A stretch of 35,205 nt of DNA from Phallusia fumigata (lineage: Eukaryota; Chordata; Ascidiacea; Phlebobranchia; Ascidiidae): contig QXVZ01017370.1 of assembly GCA_008931825.1 (NCBI GenBank), positions 1 through 35,205 on the forward strand, in the 5' to 3' direction. The notes under the pieces are model-generated. The model saw only the letters and a list, made by a program, of their open reading frames with translations, was not told where the DNA came from and did no database searches. Below, piece by piece: positions 13,801 through 23,600 of the stretch. A program made the translations under genes and the position numbers. Every line of letters starts with the position of its first letter. Within the stretch, counting starts at the first letter, position 1.

Positions 13801-16800
13801 TGTGTAACAAAGTCCTCCACGTGCTCTTGAGTTAAACCACAGACCCCCGCACGCTTCGCAATTAATCTATCGAAACGCCGAAACCGGGGTGAGTAGCGGA
13901 ACCCGCGGAGTGTAATGGTGCTTGTGTGTGACAGACGAACTGAAGGAACGCGTCGATGAACTAGAACTCCTCAACAAGTCGTCAGCGAGCGAACTTGACC
14001 GGGCCGAACGCGAGCTTAGTTCACTGAAGCGTGAAAACCGATCGCTTCGAATGAGCAACGAACACGACTTAGTTGAACTGAAGGCCGATCACACCGTCAT
14101 GAGGGAAAAGGTGGGCGCCCTTAATGGTTTGTAACAAGACTTTGACTGGTTGAAAAGGCTTCGATTCCATACGTATGATTGTGTTTTAAAGCAAACCGCT
14201 TTAGCAAGATGCAATTTTGCTGCTTAGTTGTATCGTCAACAATAGCCTTGAAGCCTTTTCATTATAGACTCGGTCGTTGACAGAGCTGTCAGAGTCTACG
14301 GCGGGCCTATGGGTCCCATACAGCCCTTTGGTTGACTGTGACCGGCCCGAATTACATAAAAATATACTCATTTTGTATTTTGATTGAACAAAAAAAAACA
14401 TTTTCAAAAAAAAAAACAAGTCAATATTACTCTTTCGCTGCTCAGTCTTAACATACACTCTTACCACCTTGTCAAACAATGCTATTTACTGCCATTAACA
14501 ACGAAATACGAAATATTTTCCATTTTTTCATGTAGCCCAATGAAACAATAGTCGTCGACCTCTGGTTTACGGTATAGCTACATTGTGATCCACCATTTTT
14601 CTCTGCTTTTGTCGTTCTAAGACGATCTCAAGCCATCCAGATTACTTTTAAAGTGTTTAGTGCTATTGGATACATGGTTGCAAAAGTTTAATCAAGCAAA
14701 TAACTTACAACATTTTTCCTCAACTGTGCAGTTGGACCGCATGCACGAGATATCGGCCGAAAACCTTCTTCTGCACACTGACGTTGCGGATTACCAGAAA
14801 GAACTGGGCGAGCTGAGAGACGAGGCGAGAGTACTGAGATCAAAATGTTACGAGTTATCGGAAGAAAATCGCCAATGCAAAGCCGAGATTCGCGATCTGA
14901 GAAGATACATGGATCTTATGAGAGCTAACAAGAGCGGTGGTATATCAAAATTGCTTTTTGGGGGGCTTGGTAACGTTGGTGGTATGTTATGCACATGATT
15001 CTCATGCGTCGCGACGCCTTAGTGTGTGGGTATAATTTTCCAAGGGCGTGGCGCAATGATTCCGTTTCACAACTGGTATGCATTAATATAAAAGTTGGCA
15101 CGTCTTCAAATCTCATGCGTAACAAGTTATTGACCGGGAGCCTTTAACAGACACATCTGGTGTAACTTTCGTGTACTTTAATGGCAGACATGGCTCAGCC
15201 TTTTAACAAAAATGTCAGAAAATTTGACAACTTTGCACGCGGGACGCTTAAAACAACCTCTAGGCAAAAGAAACGACATCATGGGACCATGTTTCCATAA
15301 CTTCTGTCGTAATTTTACAGACACACGGCAAGATCTGCTCAACAAGATCGAGTATTACCAGATGGAGCACGACCGGCTACTCGACGAAGTACGTCATCTC
15401 AAACAACGTTTAGGTGACGTCAGCCCGCGGAGTCCACGTNAGGTCACGAAGCCCCTGTAGCCCCGTTGGGTTCCGTTCCTGCAGCCCCAGATTGACGTCA
15501 TCACAGAAGTGCGTCAACGACACAGCGAGAGAGTGAGTTGTCGATAGATACGTCATAGTAACCATAGAAACGTCACACAACAAACATGATTTTGTTTAAA
15601 TATTGTTTCCACTTTGCTTTTTTTTCTGTCTAACGCTGGCTTGTTCCTCTCGTTTGTCAAGAAAAAGTCGTTTAAATTACTTTGCCCGCATGAGAGATTG
15701 ATATCTTAATCTACTCTTCAAAGTTGTTTATTTTACTTGGCAATTTGTCGAACGAATTTTACCCGAGTACGCCCCTGACCCCTGACACTGCCCCCATTTT
15801 CGCAGTCGTTACCCCACGCAGATGAAACGCAGTCTCCCTCGCCGAGCGTTCGCCCCTCGTAACCCGTCCGACATCAAACTGGGGTACTGCATCAAATTCA
15901 CCCGTCCTGGGGGGAAGTTAAGCAGGGGGACTGTCCGATACATCGGTCACCTGCCTACCAGGAGCGAGATTTTTGTCGGCGTCGAGTTGGACGGGCACGG
16001 TAAGTTTGTGTTTTCTTACTAACAGTATGGGTCCTTTTTTTAATTGATTTCACTCTGTTGTTTTGTCTGTCTAACGCCGGTTTGTCTCTACGTTTTTGTC
16101 AACGAAAAATCGTTTTGTGAGCTGCAGACAGTGCACACTGTTTCGGCCTGTAAGATCTCATCATTGCAGCTGGTGACAGGACATTGGCCGTTTAGACTAG
16201 TGTAGCCAAATTGCGGCACTCCAGTTTGTAGTGAGTAACAGACTGAAAAGTCATCTGCCCTTACGTCATATGCTCGATGCCACGACTGGGCATAAACTGC
16301 AGACAAACTGGTTCCACAATATCCAAGCTATTGCTTGGAAACCAAAGGAATGACGCGAGGCATGGCTTTTCAGCCTGATACTCACAACTAGTGATGCACC
16401 GAATCGCGTAAATTAGGTTCGGACCGAAACCGAATATTCGGCGGTTTTTGCCTAATAAATTCGGCCGAATCAACCGAATCATTTTTGACGTCACGTCTTT
16501 TTTGACATCTTTTCGTTGTTAGGCCTATTAGTTAAAGCGCACTTTGACAGATTGTGTGATACGTAAAAAGGCGCGCGTAACACGTGTCTTTTTCGCCTAA
16601 TTATGTGTCCATAATCTGACATTGTAAAATACAAACATCGTTTTGGGTAGAGACAAATATCACTAAGGCCCGAACACTTGGTGTGCTAGAACGTTATTTT
16701 CTGTATGAGTAAAAGTTCGGTTTTGGCCGAATCGTATAGCGAATTATTCGGCCGAAACCGAATCTTCGTCAAAATCGCTGATTCGGCCGAATCGCTGATT

Positions 16801-17997
16801 CGGCCGAATGCTGATTCGGCCGAATAACGGCCGAATAAATTCAGCAAACCGAAGCTTCGGTACATCAGTGCTCACAACTGGAGTGCCACATATCAGTGGT
16901 TCCCAACCTTTTTGTAGTAGCGCACCACTTGGAGGTAACGTATCACCGTCGCCGCGTCCGCCTAGATCCCGACAAAGCCATTTCGATGGGTGGCCACTTT
17001 TTTTTCTAAATCGAATAACATAGATGCAACGAAGAACGCATGTCAGTTGGAAAACATTGTGATAGATGTGTATCTGAAGTTGCGCACTGACAGCGTTTTA
17101 CCCCAGTTCACCCACAGAACCCTAAAACGTAAAACTTGAAACTGCTATATTCATTAACATTTCTAGAAAGATACATGGCTGGCTACTGAATTGAAAAAAC
17201 GGTCTTATTTTGATTATTGGATATAAGGCAAATGGCAAAAATGCTTAAAAAATTGTAAATAAAATTACCTTCTTGCTGTGAGAATTTAGGAAATGCTCTA
17301 ATAAAGTGGTAAGCGTTGTCGACGTTATAGCTAGATCATGATAAAGTCGTTTAAACAACAGGTAGCTGCAGCTAAAACAAATTTCGTTGGTGGAAACACA
17401 ACTTGCCAAAAAAACGTTTTTAGAGACATAAAGTTTGTTGCAACAAAACCCATCTATAAGTCGTTTGCAATTGTTAACTTTCTTGTTTTGCAGATGGGAA
17501 GCATTCCGGAACTCACCAAGGAACCAAGTACTTTACGTGGTAAGTGTTCTGTTCATAAACAACTACTGCCCAAAATGGGTATTACGCCTAAACTGGCGGA
17601 GATGTAAAATTACAATTGTGGCTTCTTCCTATTTGAAACTGTGATTCTTTGCAATTTAAATACATAGGCATGTTCGTATTGTCACTACAGCAACACACAA
17701 TGAATTACATTATAAGCCTGCAAATCGGGCACTATAGTTACAAACTACAAATATATAAACGCGGTAATTTTTTAATAATCAGTAATACTCAGTTATACCA
17801 ACCAGCTATATCACCATAAAAGACATATCCACAAGACAAAGTTTCAAATCGTGATAATATCACCGTATCTAATTTCCGAAACTTTATTAAACTTGGTAAA
17901 ATATGATAAACAAACAAACAATCTACTGTTTTGCAACAGCCCAACGAACAAGGGAGTGTTCACGCCGTTTAGCAAAGTGATCATGGCGTGGGAATGA
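1..17997 (+). CDS. Coiled-coil protein with C-terminal CAP-Gly domain (5' end outside window)
   Basis: Probable microtubule- or centrosome-associated protein. I do not recognise the orthologue. Exons read as 1-1820 (open to the left edge in the frame starting at base 2), 2381-2520, 2996-3175, 6383-6580, 7747-7836, 8303-8450, 13935-14110, 14732-14936 (or 14939), 15321-15532, 15806-15999, 17494-17539 and 17940-17997. All junctions are GT-AG and phase-compatible. The window part is 1154 residues once the n at 15440 is ignored. Seen: about 600 disordered residues, about 400 residues of charged heptad-like sequence, then a complete CAP-Gly fold ending in VIMAWE and a stop. CAP-Gly domains in general bind the C-terminal EEY/F tails of tubulin and EB proteins, so a microtubule role is inferred from the family. 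Extra exons inside the two large introns cannot be excluded. Confidence 0.87.
2381..3175 (+). CDS. Gene 1, exons 2381-2520 and 2996-3175
   Basis: The first exon lies between aacag and gtaagc and encodes a helical acidic segment (KSVDELVDDTAVKLGEQF). The second lies between gatgcag and gtgact and encodes a charged segment (KREKESAVKLQENVIKSRQR) typical of coiled coil. Both end in phase 0. The intervening 475 bases contain short ORFs that are not needed to explain the gene. Confidence 0.82.
3230..3385 (-). repeat. Family A SINE-like repeat, truncated copy
   Basis: On the minus strand this shows the shared blocks: the caccaattg block, aacgtt-gcgaagc, then gtgtcgctatgac, gcgaaataaa and the tail ttcaactcc. 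It resembles the copies at 6003, 6788 and 23258 but is shorter at its 5' end. Confidence 0.7.
4024..4078 (+). repeat. Family C dispersed repeat, copy 1
   Basis: The block aatgcaaacctttcgacaat, cgctgtggtcatcatcagt is nearly identical to the block at 7585-7638. Only about 50 bases are alignable by eye, so full element ends are unknown. Confidence 0.5.
6003..6267 (+). repeat. Family A SINE-like repeat, near full length
   Basis: The blocks in order are cccctttggctgatcccacc, cataacgccttgtaatgacg, tgatccaccaattgtgccct, cgcagctatttccgg, gggtcgctat and gcgaaataaactcaaactca. The 3' end carries AATAAA directly before CTCAA-type units. It lies 115 bases upstream of exon 6383 of gene 1. Confidence 0.75.
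6383..8450 (+). CDS. Gene 1, coiled-coil exons 6383-6580, 7747-7836, 8303-8450
   Basis: These three exons have canonical sites (cgcag/gtaggc, tgcag/gtaaac, ttcag/gtaagc). They encode lysine-, glutamate- and leucine-rich helices: TLEEVVILLKKHVQQRELEI, then QQDKDDLYKRLNDLLNDR, then ITRQKEDAEV and LQLEKDRRHI. Heptad spacing of hydrophobic residues is visible. The third exon leaves one base, which needs an acceptor supplying two bases; exon 13935-14110 does so. The middle intron carries a hAT-like fragment near 8031-8180. Confidence 0.82.
6788..7027 (+). repeat. Family A SINE-like repeat
   Basis: This has the same block order as the 6003 copy, with gtaacgccttgtgcaatgca, gacccaccaatcatgccctt, gcgcaactatttccgg, tgtgtcgctatgatt and the end gcgaaataaactcaactcaa. 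It is in the same orientation as the 6003 copy, with gene 1 exon 6383-6580 between them. Confidence 0.75.
7585..7638 (+). repeat. Family C dispersed repeat, copy 2
   Basis: The block attgcaaacatttccacaat, cgctgtcgtcattatcagt matches the block at 4024-4078 in the same orientation. It lies in the gene 1 intron before exon 7747. Confidence 0.5.
8031..8180. mobile_element. Truncated hAT-like element fragment
   Basis: The right end aaaaggttgggaaccactg and the internal blocks gaggaatttcc, ttagttaagtt and gtagatcagttgttcc match the element at 8702-8919. The left terminal repeat is missing. Confidence 0.5.
8702..8919. mobile_element. Short hAT-like non-autonomous element
   Basis: The terminal inverted repeats are cagtggttccca on the left and tgggaaccactg on the right. 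An internal tandem duplication of taggtggaccagtggtt occurs near 8793-8835. The flanks cttaggg and ctttgggg look like a decayed target duplication. It has no coding capacity. Confidence 0.65.
10042..10119 (+). other. tRNA-like sequence (decayed tRNA or tRNA-derived repeat)
   Basis: An A-box-like stretch (tttcagttggtagtgc) and a good B box (gggttcgaatctc) are correctly spaced. The ends GTATGCA and TGCAGGC can mostly pair. The D stem and a convincing anticodon loop are missing, so a working tRNA is unlikely. Confidence 0.3.
13341..13398 (+). CDS. Possible alternative first exon of gene 1
   Basis: An ATG at 13341 opens a short acidic peptide (MCSEMDSLDYSLHSNVDDF) and ends at a gttagt donor leaving one base. 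Joined to the acceptor at 13935 it stays in frame and would create a short isoform with only the second half of the coiled coil and the CAP-Gly domain. Only phase and sequence character support this. No promoter element was identified, and it may be chance. Confidence 0.3.
13935..15532 (+). CDS. Gene 1, coiled-coil exons 13935-14110, 14732-14936, 15321-15532
   Basis: The first exon (after tgacag) reads ELKERVDELELLNKS and continues as strong coiled coil. The second (after tgtgcag) reads ELGELRDEARVLRSKCYELS. Its donor is ambiguous between 14936 (gtggta) and 14939 (gtatat), which differ by one glycine. The third (after tttacag) reads NKIEYYQMEHDRLLDEVRHL and then becomes Ser/Pro/Arg-rich. That third exon contains the ambiguous base n at 15440. 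Literally read, the frame stops at TAG 15458. Without the n, it is open to gtgagt at 15533 and leaves two bases, as the next exon needs. Confidence 0.8.
15806..17997 (+). CDS. Gene 1, CAP-Gly domain exons 15806-15999, 17494-17539, 17940-17997
   Basis: The three exons together give a full CAP-Gly domain. The first carries IKFTRPGGKLSRGTVRYIGH and FVGVELDG. The second carries the signature loop GKHSGTHQG followed by KYFTC. The third carries NKGVFTPFSKVIMAWE and the TGA at 17995-17997. The usual loop is GKNDG or GKHDG; here the aspartate is serine. Phases 1, 2 and 0 join exactly. The domain closes the protein, unlike CLIP proteins and dynactin p150, where it is N-terminal. The introns carry transposons (16389-16870 and neighbours). 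Confidence 0.93.
16114..16207 (+). repeat. Family B hairpin-like repeat, copy 1
   Basis: The core reads gagctgcagacagtgcacac, then tgtttcggcctgtaagatct, catcattgcagctggtgaca and ggacattggccgtttagac. It is shared with 27324-27426 and 34262-34351. The larger element may run on to 16388 and resume at 16871, because gcggcactccagttt at 16213 is inverted at 16875-16889 and a hAT insertion separates them. Confidence 0.65.
16389..16870. mobile_element. hAT-like non-autonomous element with CCGAAT repeats
   Basis: It is bounded by a perfect 8-base duplication CTCACAAC (16381-16388 and 16871-16878). The ends are tagtgatgcaccgaa and ttcggtacatcagtg, which are imperfect inverted repeats. The interior is packed with ttcggccgaat-type palindromic units, denser at the right end. 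It is inserted in the intron between the first two CAP-Gly exons, inside an older repeat. Confidence 0.8.
16893..17010. mobile_element. hAT-like left-end fragment
   Basis: It starts cagtggttcccaaccttttt followed by a purine/pyrimidine-skewed stretch as in other family members. No matching right end was found, so the right boundary is arbitrary. Confidence 0.4.
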
Positions 17998-20686
17998 GCA
18001 GGTTCGCAACCCGGAAGCAACTATATTGCGTCACGAACGATTTTGTGACGTCACAGTCCCTTTCCTTGCACTGAGTAGATAGAATATATATTTTATCGTT
18101 TTTTTACACGTGTTTTATATTTTATCGTTTCTTTGTCTGCAAGCGTTTTATACACACACGCACAACCCGTGTTTATGACGTCACCGACACCCGAATGTGT
18201 GAGTGACGTCACAAGTCTACCTCCGTATATTTTTGTACCGCCCCAGGCATCTTTTATGCGGCGAAAAAGGCATTAAAACTGGGTAACAATTTCTAGACAT
18301 GTGGCCTTTCATTATATGATTATTGACCCAATTTCAAGGCACTTTATCTCCCACTGAAACTCAAAAAAAAAAAATTTGCCTATGCCCTCCTATAAAAATG
18401 ACGTCTAGTTGCGTGATAATGCCTATTTCGCCACATTCAAGATGACGTGCCTTCCTCTCTCATATATGTACTTTCCACCTTATAAGCAAATTAGAAGTTT
18501 CCCACATTTCCCATCGTTCACCGATGCTTCTGCATGTACACCGGCCTTGCCAGGCAAAGACCCATTATTTTCACACGCAACACACTTTGCTACGTCACCA
18601 AGTCACACGTCACAGATATACCACGTCACCACCTGGGTAGATCGGTTTTCAACAAGTTCATGAATCGCTTTCAAAAAAAATCTAGGTAATTTAGAAGGAT
18701 TTTTTTGTCGGAGGTGATAATATGTGTCGTCATACCAACGTGACGTCACAAATAAGTTTTCACCCCCGTTTGTTTGGTAACAAAGAAAAAGTAGTTCAAA
18801 TGTCATCGCTGTTCATTGTAGAGTTGGTAGCAGAATTGACAAGGCAATTTTTCACCCCACTGTGATGGAATGTAGTGTTAGCTCTTGACAAGCTTAAAAA
18901 CGTAGAAAATTGAAATAGCTAACCCCATATAACTTCGTGTGATCGTGTGGTAGTAGTAGTGCAACTCAAAAATTGGCTATTACAAAGATGTTAGCGCAAA
19001 AACTGTACAACGAGCATCTTTTTGAACTTTAATGTAATTCCGGTCTCATTTCATGCCCTGCGCTTCTGTCCCAGTGAATTCACCGCACTCATTTCGCACC
19101 CTGCGTTTTTATTGTGTTGTTTCCTGGCTTATCACTGCACGGGAATGCCAAAGTGGGAGAGATTTTATACAGTGACGTCACAAACCTAATTTGACCCGTT
19201 GCTTAAACACGTTTATTGTTTAACATTTGCTGGGAATTCGTTATGGTTACGTCAGCATGGGTCAGAATTCGGCTTGCATGAAAAATAATGTCTTTCCCAC
19301 TTGTGTATTTTTCGCGTGTTTTTGTACAAATATCTAGAATCTCGTGCTTCCACTCCAAAGTATTTGCTTGTGTGCGACGACATTATCATCTTTTCCGATC
19401 CCAAGTGATCCCCCTCATTTACCGTGACGAGTGTTTTGAATCGTAGTTTTTGCTGAGTCATTCCGCACCGAATCACAAAATCCTCTACGTCATTATCAGG
19501 TCACGTGCTTTGCAGAGACCCGCCCTTTTTTGTGGGCCAATCACAGTCTTCCAAATGTTTTTCCATACCATTCTAGTTCAATTTTTCATCAACTTAATAC
19601 GCTTTAATTCTGTTTACCAAGGGTCTTGGCAATGGGGTATGTTACACCCAAAATTGGGGAAAATCTTAAAATTTCGGGGTCCTTTTCATGCAGAATAAGA
19701 GCAAAAAAATCCGAGATACAGAAATAATAAAAACTTTTATTTTATTTTACGTTTGAATTTTCCATTTCGAAGTTCGGAGATGCCCTCGTACTAATGTAGT
19801 TGTTTTGTTACATTGCTTGCTGTACATAAAATCGCTTGGCTCTCTAATCAACGTACTTTATAAGATCACGTGTTTTTTATTACTTTTGCATGGTCGTCTT
19901 CCGTTGTTTTGTAGGCGATTTTTTTACCAGTATTTCGCGCACATTTAGATTCATATAGTTTTTATCATGTACAGTATACGAAAATGCTTAAGAGTTTATT
20001 TTTGCCGCCGCCAAGCCCTGTTGTCTTTACGAAGCGTTTTTTTTTCGGCGTCAAACAATACAGGTATTTAGTATATATCGGCGTCTTTAGGAGTTCTTGA
20101 TTAACAAACTACATGGATAGACAGTATAGACCTGTGGTTCCCAACCTTTTGTGGGTGGTGGCCCCCTATAATGATTTAAAATATCTTGCGGCCCGACCAA
20201 ACATTTTTTTCTAAACAACAAGATCAACCAAATTGCTTTTTACAGTGTATCATTTATTTGCATCCACTTTTGCTCCACGAGAAGGCTGGCTTTGTAACTT
20301 CATGGCTTTAGCCTAAGGATTTCATTGTTGATGACAATAATTACTGTGACGTTTCAATGACAATGCCTGTGCAGTTAGGTATAGGTACATAGCCTACTGC
20401 TTATCGTACCAGACAAGACAGGTGATGCAGGCAAAACCAGTTGTAACCTATGTGTCATAAAAAGTCATAAAAATATCACAGATCTGTCTGCGATTGAAAA
20501 AATATCACACATCTGTCTACGTTTGTAAAAATATCACGTATCTGTCGCGACCCCGAGAAAACCTCCCTGCGACCCCTTTTGCGGTCGTCAACCCCAGGTT
20601 GGGAACCACTAAACTACATGGTTAGACGGTGTTTTCGCTTGGAAGTAAATCCACTCTAATTTGCCATGCTTGAACCTTTTTTGAAA
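17998..20686. other. Convergent intergenic interval between genes 1 and 2
   Basis: I see no gene here. An ATTAAA at 18272-18277 could serve gene 1. Five exact TGACGTCA palindromes lie in 18046-19180. A hAT-like element occupies about 20115-20611, next to the gene 2 stop. Open frames in this interval are short, low-complexity or lack any domain. Confidence 0.55.
20115..20611. mobile_element. hAT-like element just beyond the receptor stop codon
   Basis: The perfect inverted ends are gtggttcccaacc (20134-20146) and ggttgggaaccac (about 20597-20609). The outside repeats aactacatggatagacagt (20107-) and aactacatggttagacggt (20612-) are close copies, probably including the target duplication AACTACAT. 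Inside, three tandem units with atatcac-tctgtct lie at about 20461-20545. On the minus strand an AATAAA occurs at 20253-20258. Confidence 0.65.
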
Positions 20687-23600
20687 TCACATTTCGCTGA
20701 AGATATTCCGAACCGGTGTGACTTCTGTACCGATCGTTGTGTCGCTAATATAAAATTGAGACATCGGCGGAAGCCCCTGTTTAGGTCGAAACAAGTTACT
20801 CATTTTCTGTTGCAGAGGATTCCACCATAACCTCCTGGCATTCTTGTTGCGGACACAGAAGAAAATGAAAACGAAGATTCCCTTTAAAAATAAAGCAAAG
20901 TGTCAAATTTAGTTTTTTTAGCCGCAAATATTGCAACGTATAATGTACAATACCTGCGCTGCTACTAGAATCGAAAAGAAGTATGTTAGGACGTCCGTTA
21001 ACGTTTGATTCGAGTTGGAGGCAGCAAGGCTTTCCAATGGAACTGCAAGAATCCAAACCAATCCGAATATGCTTGCCAACGCTAATCCCCTGCAAACTGA
21101 TTCCCGAGGTGACGTACCTATTTTGCTGACAACAACCTGCAATAGTAAACGAATGAACCAGTTCTAGGGTTGCCAGCTCTGTTAAGTTTCAATAAAGGAC
21201 ACAAAATCTTGGTTGATATTTTATCATGTCAAGGGCACCTTTTCAATCATTATTTCGTTCTGATAACAAAATTGGCTTTACTAGTAAGTTTTTCACATAG
21301 ATTTTGTTTGTAACGAATCCAAGCTTAATTTTGCGAGGGGCCTTATCACTACCTTGTTGTATAACACGCCCTATTTGTTTTGGGTCTTCGTGAGTTTCTG
21401 TTTAGAAATTACTATCAAAACACTTAAAAACAAAGGACAATTAGTGTCATTACAAGTCTCAGTAAAGAAAGGACAAATAGAGCTGATAAAGGATTTTCCT
21501 TAAATAAATGAAGGTTGGCAACCCTAAGTGGTTCTCTATTTTTGGTGCCAGAGTTGCTATTATTAAGGGCGCTGGAGAACAGATGAACGATTTTAAAAAA
21601 CTTTTAACCTAGACTCCAGAGTACATCTTCCAACACTGTTCCGAAAAGCGTTTTTCTTAGGGATGCACACTTTGTGGATTTCAACCATCTACCTCAAGAA
21701 TCAAGCATATGGCCTTCTAATGCTTTGGTTTGTAAAGAGACAGCAAACATGGACCAACAAAACATATTTAACATCCACTACCTGAACCTATTACATACAG
21801 CACATGCGCTAATTTTCTATTACCTTTCGTCTTCTCCAAGTTATTTCACGGAGAATCCAAACATACAAAACAGTTATTGTGAGAAACAAGATGGCTCCTT
21901 CAGTAAGGAATCCGAAATACAACGAGTTTCCGCGTAACCAGCAAAACTGGTCGTGCATATAAGTGCTATAGATTGCAGTCGAAAGCCAGTTCACTGTAAT
22001 TAACGGTTGCTGCATTGTTAGTTACATGGTTTGTGTTCAAATCAGGTTTTAAACAAGATTCACCTGATCACCCATGACAAGGTGGTCGTTATTTGTCTTT
22101 ATATTTAAAGTATATTTTATGTTTAAATTAAAAACAACACAAAATTATGTATTTTACTGGGCTTGAAAGCACATCAGTTATTTGAAAACCTAGTGTCTAT
22201 TACTCAAACGATAAAGCTATTACAATTTTTGATGAATTTTACTGTACAATAAGCGCCTTAGGTGGGTTAAAATCAACCTTGTAAATGTTCATTTGAAACT
22301 GTTTGAAAGCTGAAATGTGGTCTTTAAAATCAACTTTATGAATCAACAAAAAATAATTTTACACCAAAGATGTCATGATAACAACAAAATAAGGCATGTC
22401 AAATCATATTCGTAATAAAGCAGCATGCTAAATGACCTGAAGTTGCCGTCAAACTGTTTTGATTGCTTTGAACTGCAACTTGTATTCCAATTGTTCCACC
22501 AACAATTAATGCCGGGATTGTATAGACAAGAACACACACAACTATCACAAAATTCCTGTTCATTTTTCGCACTCGTTTCACCAATAATCTGAGTAACAGA
22601 ATAATTGTTGCCTTCAATTTAAAGAAAAATTTGAAAGTTTTTTATGCCAATGCAAAACCTAAACAGGTACAAACAAGTTTCGCGTTTTGAACTGTAACAA
22701 AATTTTAAAAATGCCTAAATGTAAACCAGGATTTTCCCACCTTTCTCAACGCGACCCCCAATATCAACCAATTAGTCCAATTAACGACCCCTAAAAAAAT
22801 AATTTCTGATTCAAACACTCCATGGTAGTTTCTGTTGCACCGACACAGAAAGTAACCGTGAAAAAAGAATTCCTGTCTATTTTAACTTGGAATTCACCCA
22901 GTCGTTTTTCTTATAAAATACCATTTTGAAACACAACCTCTACTCAAAGATCTTGTGGCCTTACAGAAAAGGTACGACACCCCAAAGTTGAAAATCACCG
23001 ATGCTAACAGTTATACTCACAAGAACATGACGATAGCCTCAACGAGCATCCAGCACCAGCTGACGAGCAGGAAATAATGCGTGAACGTGGTGACAAGCAG
23101 GCAGGCAAGTTTCGACCCGGTCTTGTCGGAACCCACGAGGAAAATAAGATAAGACATGAACAAGCACAAACATAAGTTGATGTGGATCGGTCCAGGTTTT
23201 GTCGTCCGAAGTTCTCTAAATCAATGTAAGTGCTGTTTAGCTGCAGCGCATTCAACCTTTGAGTTGAGTTGAGTAGAGTTGAGTTTATTTCGCTTGACGA
23301 AAGAAATCGTAGCGACACACTTGCACTAAAACAATCACCAAGACGGAAATAGCTGCGCAACGTTAGGACGTTATGAAGCGCGAAAAAATAGGGCACAATT
23401 GGTGGATCAAGGTTGAACGCGCTGCAGCTAAACCGTCATTACAAGGCGTTATGAGGCGGGGACTCACATCGTAGGGTGAGTTTGGCGCAGAAGAGAATTA
23501 AGACGGGGGGGACGTTGGTGGAACTAGTCAAGGGGGCCCTTTATCCACCAATTGTGTCCTTTAGTGCCATTATGTCGCAAAGACTTCTTTCATCGAACGA

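Larger units (their letters stand above)
8451..13934 (+). other. Large (5.5 kb) intron of gene 1, possible internal promoters
   Basis: The donor at 8451 and acceptor at 13934 match in phase. Inside are a hAT-like element (8702-8919), a tRNA-like sequence (10042-10119) and candidate alternative first exons. These are an ATG ORF at 9636 whose gtccaa donor at 9844 would join exon 13935 in phase, a six-codon ATG exon at 10971-10988 before gtatgt, and 13341-13398. None is proven, and an internal exon I cannot see may exist. Confidence 0.5.

Noticed and set aside
15040..15125. Weak tRNA-like boxes (tggcgcaatgattccg and cttcaaatctc)
   Set aside because: The arms do not pair and the B box deviates from consensus; I judge it chance.
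18236..18297. A frame reading CTAPGIFYAAKKALKLG that resembles the end of a CAP-Gly domain
   Set aside because: It needs a non-AG acceptor or a one-base phase shift. The exon 17940-17997 has a normal acceptor, the right phase, the usual spacing after KYFTC and a stop, so it is the true last exon.
20796..21095. Cysteine- and serine-rich minus-strand ORF over helices 6-7
   Set aside because: It is an alternative frame of true receptor exons 20954-21136 and 20687-20881 and runs across their intron.
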